64,000 nt of DNA, taken from the NCBI RefSeq assembly GCF_002204185.1, contig NZ_MXPU01000012.1:155014-219013 (forward strand), written 5' to 3'. The notes under the pieces were generated by a model. That model worked only from the letters and a program-made list of their open reading frames with translations. It was not told the DNA's origin and ran no database searches. Source of the stretch: Rhizobium esperanzae (lineage in GTDB: Bacteria; Pseudomonadota; Alphaproteobacteria; Rhizobiales; Rhizobiaceae). Shown here one piece after another: positions 16,292 to 25,260 of this stretch (position 1 is the first letter of the stretch; the number at the start of each line of letters is the position of its first letter). Both the position numbers and the translations under genes were made by a program.

Positions 16292-17131
16292 ATGAGCAGC
16301 AAAATTCTGGTTCTCGGCGCGACGGGCACCGTCGGCCGACATGTGGTCGATGGGCTTTTGGCGAAGGGCGAAGCCGTCAAGGCCGCCTCTCGCGCCGGCA
16401 AGCCGGTAGCCGCCGCCGAGGGCGTCGCCTTCGACTATGCCAGGCCTGAAACTTTCGGCCCGGCCCTTGAGGGCGTCGACCGTGCCTATGTGTTGCTCGC
16501 CTCCGGCTATGTCGACTCCAAGGGCCTGCTGCTGCCGGTGATCGAAGCGGCCGCAGCCCGGAAGGTGAAGGTCGTGCTCCAAAGTGTCATCGGCGTCGAT
16601 GCCGACGACTCCATTCCCTATCGCCAGGTCGAGATTGCGCTGGAAAAATCCGGCACGCCCTATGTCATCCTTCGCCCGAACTGGTTTTCCGACAACTTCC
16701 ACACCTTCTGGAAACCAGGCATCGACCACGGCCAGATTGCGCTTCCCGCCGCCGAAGGCAAATCGAGCTTCATCGACGCCCGAGACATTGCGGCAAGCGG
16801 CGTGGCGGTGCTCACCTCCTCGTCTTTCGACGGCAAGGCCTTCAACCTGACCGGCCCGGAAGCGCTCTCCTATGCCGAAGCCGCCGCCATCCTCTCCGAA
16901 GCGATCGGCAAGCCCGTCACCTATAACGCCGTCTCCGACGAGGCCTTCATCGAAATGCTGACGGGGGTCGGCGTGCCGGCCGGCTATGCGAGATTTCTCG
17001 CTTCAATCTTCTATCCCGTCCGCCAGAACTGGACAGCCGTCGTGACCGGCGACGTCGAGACGCTGACCGGCAAGGCCCCGCGCTCTCTGAAGACCTACGC
17101 CGCTGATTACGCCGCGGCGCTGAAGGCGTAA
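16292..17131 (+). CDS. NmrA-like NAD(P)H-binding reductase
   Basis: 279 residues, atypical short-chain dehydrogenase fold. The N-terminal Rossmann motif GATGTVGRHV is at residues 9-18. LRPNWFSDNF and SFIDARDIAASGVAVL match the NmrA/QorB group. No Tyr-x3-Lys catalytic pair is obvious, as in other NmrA-type proteins. Members act as NADPH:quinone oxidoreductases or as redox sensors. GGAGAG before the ATG. It is likely controlled by the divergent HxlR regulator through the palindromes upstream. Confidence 0.87.
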   Translation: MSSKILVLGATGTVGRHVVDGLLAKGEAVKAASRAGKPVAAAEGVAFDYARPETFGPALEGVDRAYVLLASGYVDSKGLLLPVIEAAAARKVKVVLQSVIGVDADDSIPYRQVEIALEKSGTPYVILRPNWFSDNFHTFWKPGIDHGQIALPAAEGKSSFIDARDIAASGVAVLTSSSFDGKAFNLTGPEALSYAEAAAILSEAIGKPVTYNAVSDEAFIEMLTGVGVPAGYARFLASIFYPVRQNWTAVVTGDVETLTGKAPRSLKTYAADYAAALKA

Positions 17132-17366
17132 TCGCCACCCTGTAGTCGTCATGCTCGGCCTTGTGCCTGGCCTTGTGCCGAGCATCTGCAACCGGTGCAG
17201 CAGATCCTCCACGCAGGCCGAGGATAGCATCGAGAGTGGGGCCGCGGCCCTTCTTCTATCGGGATGGAAAGCGGCAGACGCAGCTCCGATCATGTCATCG
17301 CCGGACCAGAGCATTACCACCTCAGCAACTCAGGTGCTCGACATCAGCCGCCAGCGACAGCGACAC

Positions 17367-17846
17367 TTATCGCAACGGCAGCTCGAAGCTCCGTTTCAGC
17401 GTTTCCATCGGCACATCGGTCTTGACGTTGAGGACGCTCGGAATGCGCGTCAGGTGGTCGGCCTGAAAACGCCAGTAGCTGTGCAGATCGGCAGTGACGA
17501 TCCGAAGCACGGCATCGCACTCCCCCGCCGTCAGGTAGCATTCCATCACCTCCGGAAACCGCCTCACGGCTTCGGCAAACCGCAGCGTGACCTCGGCATC
17601 CTGGGTCTTGAACCACACACGGGCAAAAACCGTCAGCCCCGCCCCGACCTTTGCCGGATCCAGCACAGCGACGTAGCGATCGATGATCCCTGCCTCTTCC
17701 AGCAACCGAACACGGCGCAGGCAGGGCGAGGGCGAAAGCCCCACCTCCCGTGCCAGCTCGACATTCGAAATGCGCCCGTCGCGCTGAAGGACACGGAGAA
17801 TATGGCGGTCGATCGCGTCCAGAAGAACTGGCATTTTATATCCCAT
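17367..17846 (-). CDS. Lrp/AsnC-family transcriptional regulator
   Basis: 159 residues. The AsnC-type helix-turn-helix (DAIDRHILRVLQRDGRISNVELAREVGLSPSPCLRRVRLLEEAGII) occupies the first 55 residues. A RAM ligand-binding domain follows (VFARVWFKTQD, CYLTAGECDAVLRIV). ATG 17846 with GGAG 6 nt upstream is chosen; a second ATG four codons in is possible. It is divergent from argG, separated by 114 bp, so amino-acid-responsive control of argG is a fair inference. Lrp-type proteins bind as octamers; no clear site was picked out. Confidence 0.9.
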   Translation of the reverse strand: MGYKMPVLLDAIDRHILRVLQRDGRISNVELAREVGLSPSPCLRRVRLLEEAGIIDRYVAVLDPAKVGAGLTVFARVWFKTQDAEVTLRFAEAVRRFPEVMECYLTAGECDAVLRIVTADLHSYWRFQADHLTRIPSVLNVKTDVPMETLKRSFELPLR

Positions 17847-17960
17847 CTTACGCTCCACCGCGCCACAATATGCCAATCTTTCACAGTTTCCGCGATGTTT
17901 CGCAAGCTCATTGCGCACAACTTGGCCTACCGTTCCACCCAAGCGATATGGAGAAGGCTG

Positions 17961-19175
17961 ATGGCAAGAAAAATAGAAAAAATCGTGCTCGCTTATTCGG
18001 GCGGGCTGGATACCTCAATCATCCTCAAATGGTTGGAGGAGACTTACGAATGCGAGGTCGTGACCTTCACCGCCGATCTCGGTCAGGGCGAAGAACTCGA
18101 GCCGGCGCGGGTGAAGGCGGCAATGTTCGGGGTCAAGGATGTCCGCATCGTTGATCTACGTGAGGAATTCGTCCGCGACTTTATCTTTCCGATGCTGCGG
18201 GCTAACACACTCTACGAGGGTCAGTATCTCCTCGGCAGCTCCATCGCCCGGCCGCTGATTGCCAAGCATCTGGTCGCCATAGCCAAGGAGATCGGCGCGG
18301 ACGTCGTTGCCCACGGCGCGACAGGCAAAGGCAATGACCAAGTCCGCTTCGAACTGGCCGTCAATGCGCTCGATCCGTCAATCAAGATCATTGCTCCGTG
18401 GCGTCAATGGAACATTCGCTCCCGCACGCAGCTGCTGGAATATGCCGAGAAGCATCGGATCCCTGTCCCGAGCGACAAGCGTGGCGAGGCACCGTTCTCG
18501 ATCGACGCCAACCTGCTGCACACTTCGACGGAAGGCAAAATTCTTGAAAATCCAGCGGAGGTCGCGCCCGATCATATCTATCGGCGCACGATCGATCCTG
18601 TCGACGCTCCCGAAGCCCCTGAGATCGTCACCATCGGCTTCGAGAGCGGTGACCCTGTTGCCGTCAACGGCAAGGCAATGACACCGGCAGCCTTGCTGAC
18701 CGAACTCAATGAATTGGGCGGCCGGCATGGCATCGGGCGGCTCGATCTGGTTGAAAACCGGTTTATCGGCATGAAGTCGAGGGGCGTATACGAGACACCG
18801 GGAGGAGCGATCCTGCTTGCCGCGCATCGCGGAATTGAATCGATCACGCTCGATCGCGCCGCCTCGCACCTGAAGGACGAGATCATGCCACGCTACGCCG
18901 AGATGATCTACAACGGCTTCTGGTTCGCCCCCGAGCGGGAGATGCTGCAGGCCCTGATCGACCGAAGCCAGGTCTGCGTCAGCGGTGAAGTGGCGATGAG
19001 GCTCTATAAGGGAAGCGCCTCGGTCATCTCTCGCACGTCGCCCTCCTCACTCTATTCCTCAGACCTCGTCAGCTTCGAGGAAAGCTCCATCGCCTATGAT
19101 CATCATGATGCCGAAGGCTTCATCAAGCTCAATGGATTGCGGCTCAAAAGTTGGGCGGTCCGCAATATACGGTGA
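17961..19175 (+). CDS. argG: Argininosuccinate synthase
   Basis: 404 residues. It joins citrulline and aspartate with ATP to give argininosuccinate in arginine synthesis. The ATP pyrophosphatase loop AYSGGLDTS is at residues 11-19. TFTADLGQGEE, the citrulline/aspartate segment GATGKGNDQVRFE, GEAPFSIDANLLH and RGVYETPGG are all intact. Start at ATG 17961, after GGAGAAGG; the same frame runs back to 17151 only because it lies over the regulator gene. Compared with the usual rhizobial housekeeping ArgG as I remember it, the sequence looks diverged, so this may be a second copy. It is paired with a divergent Lrp regulator. Confidence 0.92.
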   Translation: MARKIEKIVLAYSGGLDTSIILKWLEETYECEVVTFTADLGQGEELEPARVKAAMFGVKDVRIVDLREEFVRDFIFPMLRANTLYEGQYLLGSSIARPLIAKHLVAIAKEIGADVVAHGATGKGNDQVRFELAVNALDPSIKIIAPWRQWNIRSRTQLLEYAEKHRIPVPSDKRGEAPFSIDANLLHTSTEGKILENPAEVAPDHIYRRTIDPVDAPEAPEIVTIGFESGDPVAVNGKAMTPAALLTELNELGGRHGIGRLDLVENRFIGMKSRGVYETPGGAILLAAHRGIESITLDRAASHLKDEIMPRYAEMIYNGFWFAPEREMLQALIDRSQVCVSGEVAMRLYKGSASVISRTSPSSLYSSDLVSFEESSIAYDHHDAEGFIKLNGLRLKSWAVRNIR

Positions 19176-19217
19176 GCGGCTGATCTTAACACAGCAGCGC
19201 CATCTCTCAGCATCTGC

Positions 19218-19240
19218 CAATGCCTTCATCGAGGGCATTG
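19218..19240 (+). terminator. Possible argG terminator hairpin
   Basis: CAATGCC (19218-19224) pairs perfectly with GGCATTG (19234-19240) across a 9-nt loop, 42 nt after the argG stop. No T run follows, so this is a weak call. Confidence 0.35.
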
Positions 19241-19470
19241 CTCCCAACGCTTAGAGCGCTTGTGGTAGCGCACTATGCGGATCTCGCTCGCGGCCGAACC
19301 ACTGCCCAATCCCTGGGGAAAAACCGAGGAAGCTAATTCAAACGATTTTAAAAAAGCCACGAAAAAGCTAATCGATTTTAATCTTATCATTCAAATTTTC
19401 TTGTTGCGGCGCGAGAGAATTTAACCATTAATTTCCGCAGATGCTCAGTATGTTCGTTGGAGGAACCCGC

Positions 19471-19644
19471 ATGACTGTGACATTTCCCCTGACCGAGAAG
19501 CGCGACGCCGAGGCGTTGCTGAAGCACTTGACGGTGCACAAACTTAGCTGTCCGGGAAACTGCGTCGTATCGCTCAAGGCACATGTCGCCCACGTCTCAT
19601 CCTCTCATACAACGGCACTCGGCACCGCCCGTACCGCCTGGTAG
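19471..19644 (+). CDS. Small hypothetical protein
   Basis: 57 residues. ATG 19471 has a strong GGAGGA ribosome site 6 nt upstream, better than the ATG ten codons earlier. It begins with MTVTFPLTEKRDAEALLKHL and holds two Cys. No known domain, signal peptide or partner. The 300 bp on either side contain no other recognised gene. Part of the upstream region (about 19325-19400) is distinctly AT-rich. Confidence 0.5.
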   Translation: MTVTFPLTEKRDAEALLKHLTVHKLSCPGNCVVSLKAHVAHVSSSHTTALGTARTAW

Positions 19645-19943
19645 GTTGAATGTTCCAAGCTTTGCCGGGGTATCTGGGTTCTGATGACGGCGGCGTTTGC
19701 CGCTGAGGCTCCTTCCCCCTCATCTGCCTGATCCACCTCTTCTGCCAGCGGAAGAAGCGGAGCCAGACGCTATCGTTTGGTTCCTGTAGAAGAAGGAGGC
19801 AGGCGTCGGCGTCTCACGAAAAATCTTGGAATACCAATCGCGGCTGACAGTCATTGCTGTGCCGGTAAAAATTCCTATTCTTGGCGCCGCCGATGGCGAT
19901 GAAAAACCGGCGCTGCGGCCGCACGATAGGATTGGATCTCGTC

Positions 19944-20738
19944 ATGACTATTCTGACACCACTGACCTATCTCAAACAAGGCGTGCTCGCTGCGGCCATG
20001 ATGCTGGCGGCAATGATGACATTCCTGCCTCAGGCGCATGCAGAGCCATGCGAACTTGAAACTTTCGAACGGGCGACATACGTCGTTTGCACGCTGGAAG
20101 CAGGAAAAGCTGATCTGCGCCTGTTCTGGAAAGATGCCGATGGCGAACCATACCGCGCTTTTTCAAGCCTCGCCGAATCCCTTCGCTCCGAGGGGAAAAC
20201 GCTGGCCTTTGCCGTCAACGCCGGAATGTACCGGGCCGACTTTTCGCCGATGGGACTGTATGTCGAGAACGGCGGAGAATTGAAACCTCTCAATACGGCA
20301 GGGGCCGGAGGCTCTGCCGGTCAGCTCCCGAATTTTTATAAGAGGCCGAACGGCGTGTTCTTTCTTGATGAAGCAGGCGCCGGCATACTTCCGACCGACG
20401 AATTTCTGAAGCGCGCCCCTAAGGTGCGGTTCGCCACGCAGTCCGGCCCGATGCTCGTCGTCGCTGGAAAGCTGAACCCGATCTTCATCTTCGGCTCGAC
20501 AGACCGAACCCGCCGGAGCGGTGTCGGCATCTGCACAAGCGGCGCAGTTCGCTTCGCGATCAGCGAAGACAGCGTCAATTTCCACGATTTCGCACGACTT
20601 TTCCGCGATCAGCTGAAATGTCCCGACGCGTTGTTTCTCGATGGTGGACGCGGTGTCGGACTCTTCTATCCGGCAATGGGCCGCAACGACCGCTCCTGGC
20701 ACGGCGGCTATGGCCCGATCTTCGGGCTTGTGGAATAG
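19944..20738 (+). CDS. Phosphodiester glycosidase (NAGPA/DUF2233) family protein, secreted
   Basis: 264 residues from ATG 19944; the frame is open back to a TTG at 19881. A signal peptide ends near PQAHAE (about residue 35). The NAGPA-like domain shows LAFAVNAGMYRADFSPMGLYVENG, NGVFFLDEAGAG, TQSGPMLVVAG, RRSGVGICTSGAVRFAIS and FLDGGRGVGLF, the order of conserved blocks in this family. Known relatives remove GlcNAc from phosphodiester-linked sugars. Two Cys early in the mature part (CELETF...VVC) may form a disulphide. Likely periplasmic or outer surface; substrate unknown. Confidence 0.83.
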   Translation: MTILTPLTYLKQGVLAAAMMLAAMMTFLPQAHAEPCELETFERATYVVCTLEAGKADLRLFWKDADGEPYRAFSSLAESLRSEGKTLAFAVNAGMYRADFSPMGLYVENGGELKPLNTAGAGGSAGQLPNFYKRPNGVFFLDEAGAGILPTDEFLKRAPKVRFATQSGPMLVVAGKLNPIFIFGSTDRTRRSGVGICTSGAVRFAISEDSVNFHDFARLFRDQLKCPDALFLDGGRGVGLFYPAMGRNDRSWHGGYGPIFGLVE

Positions 20739-20981
20739 GACACGAGGCATTCCGCGTTCATCGCGCTCCGCGATCCCGTCACACGGCCTTTGAAATGAAG
20801 AAGCATGGCACGGGCCCGTTGGACGGCGGCGGCCTGGAGGCAGCATGATCCGGATATCGAAAGGATTGCACCTGACATCGTCACCGGCCGACCGGACCAA
20901 TAGGCAAGCGGCAATTGCGGTCACCGCGCGATTAAGGCACGATGCGGTGCTTGAAGGAGAGCAGCAAGTGAACTCACGCTC

Positions 20982-21383
20982 ATGCTGACAGGCTCATGTC
21001 ATTGCGGCAAGGCGAGCTGGACGCTCCAAGGCGATCCTGGATCGATCACCGCGTGCAACTGTACCCTCTGCCGACGTTACGGCACGCTCTGGGCCTATGA
21101 TTACGAAGGAGAGCGTATTGCGCTCACCGGCCAGACCGCCTCCTACACCCGCTCCGGCAGGGAGACGTCATCCCTCGAAATTTTGTTCTGCCCATCCTGC
21201 GCTTGCGTCTTGAGCTGGCGCGGTCTGCGCCTGCAAAAGGATGGCCGCCGCCGCATGGCGGTCAATATGCGGCTTGCACCTCCGGAACTCGTCGCCGATC
21301 TCCCCATCGATCACTTCGACGGGCTGGACACATTCAAAGACCTTCCCTCCGACGGGCGCTGCGTACGGGATCTCTGGTTCTGA
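20982..21383 (+). CDS. GFA/CENP-V family zinc protein
   Basis: 133 residues with the full GFA zinc set: GSCHCG (residues 4-9), CNCTLC (around 25-30) and FCPSCACVL (around 69-77). The family is named for S-(hydroxymethyl)glutathione formation (Gfa), but many members lack that activity. The second block reads CNCTLCRRYG and is typical of rhizobial paralogues. No signal peptide. It converges with the PhnB-like gene. Confidence 0.87.
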   Translation: MLTGSCHCGKASWTLQGDPGSITACNCTLCRRYGTLWAYDYEGERIALTGQTASYTRSGRETSSLEILFCPSCACVLSWRGLRLQKDGRRRMAVNMRLAPPELVADLPIDHFDGLDTFKDLPSDGRCVRDLWF

Positions 21384-21422
21384 CAGGCTGACACCTGTCG
21401 GCCGCGGGCGGGCAATGGGGCC

Positions 21423-21896
21423 TCAACCGCGCCGAGCCGCCTCGATCGCCGCGACATCGATCTTTTTCATCGTCATCATCGCGTCAAAAGCACGCTTTGC
21501 CTGATCACCACCCGCCGAGAGCGCCTCTGAGAGGACGCGCGGAGTGATCTGCCAAGACAAACCCCATTTGTCCTTGCACCAGCCACACTCGCTTTCCTGG
21601 CCGCCATTACCGACGATGGCGTTCCAGTAGCGATCGGTTTCTTCCTGATCCTGCGTGGCGATCTGAAACGAGAAGGCTTCACTGTGTTTGATTGCAGGGC
21701 CGCCGTTCAGACCGATGCAAGGGATACCCGCGACGGTGAATTCAACAACCAGAACGTCTCCCTGTTTACCTTCAGGATAATCTCCCGGCGCACGCGTGAC
21801 AGCACCCACAGCGCTGTCGGGAAAGGTCGCGGCATAAAAGCGGGCGGCATCCTCAGCGTCTTTGTTGTACCATAGGCAGATCGTGTTTTTTGCCAT
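21423..21896 (-). CDS. PhnB-like VOC-fold protein
   Basis: 157 residues of the glyoxalase/bleomycin-resistance (VOC) superfamily, PhnB/3-demethylubiquinone methyltransferase-like group. Landmarks are NTICLWYNKDAEDAARFYAATFPDS, GGPAIKHSEAFSFQI, TDRYWNAIVGNGGQESECGWCKDKWGLSWQITP and AFDAMMTMKKIDVAAIEAA. The family rarely has a proven function. Start at 21896 with AGAGGA upstream. It converges with the GFA gene. Confidence 0.86.
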   Translation of the reverse strand: MAKNTICLWYNKDAEDAARFYAATFPDSAVGAVTRAPGDYPEGKQGDVLVVEFTVAGIPCIGLNGGPAIKHSEAFSFQIATQDQEETDRYWNAIVGNGGQESECGWCKDKWGLSWQITPRVLSEALSAGGDQAKRAFDAMMTMKKIDVAAIEAARRG

Positions 21897-22092
21897 TGCG
21901 CGGTCCTCTTGGTTTGCAATTCCCACTCAAATAAGAGGGAAATCGCCTTTCTCCAGCCCATGTAGGTTATTTCGGCAAAGGCTCCTCGGTTTGATCCATG
22001 CACACCCGGCACGCTTGCGGTTTTCGCATCGCAAAAAGCGTGTCAGACTGTGCAAGCTGCGCGTCCGCGCGCCGATTAAAAGGGCCGAAGCC

Positions 22093-22308
22093 ATGCACAA
22101 GTTCACCGTTACCCTCACCCGCGAAATCGAGGCCGATACCGCCGAGGAGGCAGCCTTGCTCCTGTACCAGGAACTTTCGAAGGGACCCGTCCCTGACCGC
22201 TACTCGGTCACCGACGAGACGAAGGTGACCACGGAGATAAACCTCGACCGGAACAAAGCTGATGAATTCGCCAGCATCGATCACACCGCCGATCCCGGCA
22301 ACTGGTAA
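22093..22308 (+). CDS. Small hypothetical protein
   Basis: 71 residues: MHKFTVTLTREIEADTAEEAALLLYQELSKG..., a beta-alpha start that looks like a small ferredoxin-like or dodecin-like fold, then an acidic tail. The start at 22093 lies just after GGGCCGAAG; the open frame upstream is not convincing. No domain is named with certainty. It precedes dapB on the same strand by 140 bp. Confidence 0.6.
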   Translation: MHKFTVTLTREIEADTAEEAALLLYQELSKGPVPDRYSVTDETKVTTEINLDRNKADEFASIDHTADPGNW

Positions 22309-22448
22309 GGCCAGGCGTTCACAGGGACGGTCGCAACAAATCCCCTGCTTTACGCCGGGAGCGCAAGTGCGGTAGGTGCAGAATGCCGTTCCGGCGCGAG
22401 CCCCGGATGCAAGCGGCCGCTCTAAAATATGCCAGCCAAGGAAAACAC

Positions 22449-23240
22449 GTGACCTCACCTGTCAAAATAGCCGTCGCCGGCGCGAACGGCCGCATGGGTC
22501 GCACCATACTGCCGCTGCTCGCGGCCGATCCGGCTTTTGCGGTCATCGGCGGCATCGGCCGTCCCGGCTCCGCCGGTGACGGGCTGATCGACCGTGCAGC
22601 CGCAATCGCAGCCGCCGACGTGATCCTGGATTTCACGACGGGAAATGCCGCTGCCGAACTCGCCGGCCTCTGCGCCTCTGCAGGCGGGCCGGCCCTGGTG
22701 ATCGGAGCGACCGGTTTCGAGCCGGAAGAGATCCAAAGGATCGCCGCCGCCGCCCGAACGATTCCGATCCTGCGCTCCGGCAACTTCTCCATTGGCGTCA
22801 ACATCCTGGTCGGCCTCGTCACCCAGGCGGCGCGCGCTCTTCCCGCGCATGGCTGGGATATCGAAATCCTCGAAGCCCACCACAACAGGAAGATCGACGC
22901 CCCGTCCGGTACGGCGCTGATGCTCGGCGAAGCGGCCGCCGAGGGGCGCGGCGTTTCCCTGGCATCTGTCGAGCGGCGCGGGCGTGACGGCGTCACCGGC
23001 GAGCGGCCGACCGGCGAGATCGGCTTCGCCGTCCTGCGCGCCGGCGGGCTCGTCGGAGAACACAGCGTCCTGTTCGCCGCCGCCGACGAAGTCGTGACGC
23101 TGTCGCATTCGGCTCTCGATCGCGGCATGTTCGCCCGCGGCGCGCTTGCCGCCGCCCGCTGGATCGCAGGGCGCGCACCCGGCGAATACAGCATGCGGGA
23201 TGTGCTGGGCCTGACGGCTGAAAGCGCGAATAGAGAATGA
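22449..23240 (+). CDS. dapB: 4-hydroxy-tetrahydrodipicolinate reductase
   Basis: 263 residues. It reduces the DapA product with NAD(P)H in lysine and meso-diaminopimelate synthesis. The NAD-binding GANGRMG is at residues 11-17, and the signature EAHHNRKIDAPSGTA carries the catalytic His pair and Lys. GTG 22449 is preferred, with AAGG 7 nt upstream; the frame is open to an ATG at 22383. Rhizobia often carry more than one dapB-like gene, and this copy stands apart from other lysine genes, so it could be a paralogue. It converges with an ornithine cyclodeaminase gene. Confidence 0.88.
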   Translation: MTSPVKIAVAGANGRMGRTILPLLAADPAFAVIGGIGRPGSAGDGLIDRAAAIAAADVILDFTTGNAAAELAGLCASAGGPALVIGATGFEPEEIQRIAAAARTIPILRSGNFSIGVNILVGLVTQAARALPAHGWDIEILEAHHNRKIDAPSGTALMLGEAAAEGRGVSLASVERRGRDGVTGERPTGEIGFAVLRAGGLVGEHSVLFAAADEVVTLSHSALDRGMFARGALAAARWIAGRAPGEYSMRDVLGLTAESANRE

Positions 23241-23263
23241 AAGGAGGCTTGAACCACCTCCTT
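23241..23263. terminator. Bidirectional terminator between dapB and the ornithine cyclodeaminase gene
   Basis: AAGGAGG (23241-23247) pairs with CCTCCTT (23257-23263) across a 9-nt loop, filling the 33-bp gap between two convergent stop codons. Confidence 0.5.
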
Positions 23264-23273
23264 GAATCAAGGT

Positions 23274-24203
23274 CTACACCGACGCATCCAGCCTATCGAG
23301 GATCGCCGCCGCGACTGCAACTTCGGTTCCGGCGAGGCCCACGGAACAGAACAGTGTTATCTCTTCGGGCGATCCTCGCCCCGCCGCTTTCCCGGCAATG
23401 ATCTCGGCGAGGTCAACCAGACGGCCGTCGCTGCCGGAGCCCGCCAAGAAAAAGGGCGATGGGTATGCGCGCGCCTGTTCGAGAGAATCCGTCGCGATCA
23501 CGGCCGCGGCGTCGGCGACATCCAGGCCGAGTTCGTACCCGTGAAGCGTTTTCGGACCGACAGTGTTGACGTGCGCGCCGGCCTTTAAATCGCCGGCGTG
23601 GAGGACGGGCGTTTGGCTTGTCGTTGCGCAGATGACGATGTCGGCGTCTTCAACGGCTTTCGAGACGCTGTCGACGGGCTCCACCTCAAGTCCCAGTGTG
23701 AGTTGCATCTCGCTTGCAAAGGCAACACGATTTTTCTCGTCACGGCTGTAAACGCGAGCGCGATCGAGGTTGCGAACGGCGGCAGCCGCGGCGAGCTGGG
23801 TTCGCGCCTGCGCGCCGCTGCCGACGATGCCGACGATCTTGGCGTCTGGCGCACCGAGATGCCGGATCGCGAGACCTCCGATCGCACCGGTCCTGAGGCT
23901 CCCGAGGCGCGATCCGAGAACGATGCCTTTGAGCTTGGCGTCGTCGGCCGACCATACGGCGACGATCTGCGCATGCTCGGGCCCATCGAATGTGTCGTAG
24001 ACGCGAAAGCCCGCAAGCGGTTTCTCGACCAGGATACCGCCAACGGTAAAAACGAGATCGCCTCGGTCAGCAAACGACACATGATGCCTCGGCGGCGAGA
24101 TCAACCGGTTGGCGGCCCTGGCATGGAAGGCGGTCTCCAGCGCATCGATCGCGACCGCCATCAACCCGCTATCATCAAGATGCTTGTCCATCAGGATTTT
24201 CAT
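23274..24203 (-). CDS. Ornithine cyclodeaminase/mu-crystallin family protein
   Basis: 309 residues. The family converts ornithine to proline plus ammonia, or reduces cyclic imino acids or alanine. The nucleotide-binding core is IVGIVGSGAQARTQLAAAAAVRNLDRARVYSRD (about 118-150). SFADRGDLVFTVGG and TVGPKTLHGYEL match conserved blocks. Start ATG 24203 after GGAGG. Exact substrate cannot be decided; a Lys/Arg substrate site (RLGSLRTGA) is present. It sits next to dapB, linking two amino-acid-related genes, but they are convergent, not an operon. Confidence 0.85.
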   Translation of the reverse strand: MKILMDKHLDDSGLMAVAIDALETAFHARAANRLISPPRHHVSFADRGDLVFTVGGILVEKPLAGFRVYDTFDGPEHAQIVAVWSADDAKLKGIVLGSRLGSLRTGAIGGLAIRHLGAPDAKIVGIVGSGAQARTQLAAAAAVRNLDRARVYSRDEKNRVAFASEMQLTLGLEVEPVDSVSKAVEDADIVICATTSQTPVLHAGDLKAGAHVNTVGPKTLHGYELGLDVADAAAVIATDSLEQARAYPSPFFLAGSGSDGRLVDLAEIIAGKAAGRGSPEEITLFCSVGLAGTEVAVAAAILDRLDASV

Positions 24204-24290
24204 CACGGCAACCTCCGATTCAGGCGGCATCCTGCAACCCCAATCCCGCTTGAGGTCAAGAGGCCGGATGGCCCGCCGCGCCGCGACGGC

Positions 24291-24797
24291 CTAACCCACC
24301 AGCCGCCGCGCCATCATGACATCGTCGATCTCCCGGCCATCCTCCAGCACGCCGCCGGGGATACGGCCGATCTCGGCAAAACCTTGCCGCTGGTAGAACC
24401 GTATCGCCGCCGAATTTTCGGCGCTGACGAAGAGTTCCAATTGACGGATGCCGATATGGCGCGCGTGATCGGAAATCGCCTCCAGCAGTTTGACGGCAAG
24501 GCCGGTTCCGCGCAGCTTGGCTCTGATATAGACCATGACGACCGTGGCCCGGTGGGCCATCTTGCTCGATCGCTGCCGAAACAGGCCCATGATGCCGACG
24601 GGTTCGCCCTTCTGAAAGGCGATGAAAACCGGCTCGTTCAGCCGATCGCGCCACTCCTGCAGAGACAGAATTTCCCAGTCTTCGTAGCGGCTTGCAAAGG
24701 AGGACGGCTCGGCACGAAGCGCTTCCAGACGGATATGCCGGAAAGCCTCCACCTCGTCTGCGCCTATGAGCTTGATCGTCACGCCGTCTGCATCCAT
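24291..24797 (-). CDS. GNAT-family N-acetyltransferase
   Basis: 168 residues. Acetyl-CoA loop in VMVYIRAKLRGTGLAVKLLEAISDHA (R-x-x-G-x-G/A equivalent RGTGLA). The helix-strand ending LFVSAENSAAIRFYQRQGF is typical of RimI/PhnO-like acetyltransferases. ATG 24797 lies 5 nt after GGGAGG; a GTG two codons earlier is too close to it. Acceptor substrate unknown. It lies just upstream of the ornithine cyclodeaminase gene on the same strand (87 bp) and might be cotranscribed with it. Confidence 0.87.
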   Translation of the reverse strand: MDADGVTIKLIGADEVEAFRHIRLEALRAEPSSFASRYEDWEILSLQEWRDRLNEPVFIAFQKGEPVGIMGLFRQRSSKMAHRATVVMVYIRAKLRGTGLAVKLLEAISDHARHIGIRQLELFVSAENSAAIRFYQRQGFAEIGRIPGGVLEDGREIDDVMMARRLVG

Positions 24798-24908
24798 CTC
24801 CACCTCCCGGACTATCGGAGATATGTCATCGCAGCCGGCTGCAGTGGATGCAACCCGGAAGCGCGAGTTCGATTGCCGCCTGGCCCTACCGCGGCCCCGC
24901 CAAGACTC

Positions 24909-25054
24909 AAGAGAGCCTCATTATGAGGTGCGATCCGCAGGATCGCCTCGAAGGACGAGGCGGGTCTGTCGGCGGGTGATGAATGCAAGAAGCGGCGTTG
25001 GGCCGCGTGCTTCGAGGCTCCGCCCTCCGTGTGCTGTGCGCCTCAGCATGAGGG
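24909..25054. repeat. RIME-like intergenic mosaic element
   Basis: Two palindromic modules flank a short spacer. The left module contains GAGCCTCATTATGAGGTG and GCCTCGAAGGACGAGGC. The right module contains GCTTCGAGGCTCC and CCTCAGCATGAGG. The spacer (GATGAATGCAAGAAGC) recurs almost unchanged in the copy at 59510-59664. This matches the known Rhizobium-specific intergenic mosaic elements. The rest of the 460-bp gap up to 25261 holds nothing I recognise. Confidence 0.7.
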
Positions 25055-25260
25055 AGGTTGGAGGATGCCGCTCCCTTGGAGTGGCAGGCGTTGGAGGATA
25101 TCGCGCCCGACAAGTGGGAGGCCTGGGCCCGAACACTGCTCCAAACTCCCTCAGCCCTGAAGACATAGGAATTGGTGAGGGAGCAGAAGTAGTACCCGCA
25201 GCCGCCTCAAAGGAAGAGGCGCGCGGTACGCTGTCAAACAAAGGGCAGTGCCAACTCCAC

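Noticed and set aside
17151..17960. Open frame extending argG by about 270 residues at its N-terminus
   Set aside because: It lies over the Lrp regulator on the other strand. ArgG homology begins exactly at ATG 17961, which has a good ribosome site.
19275..19424. Possible 48-codon frame in the AT-rich region after argG
   Set aside because: There is no ribosome binding site and no recognisable sequence.
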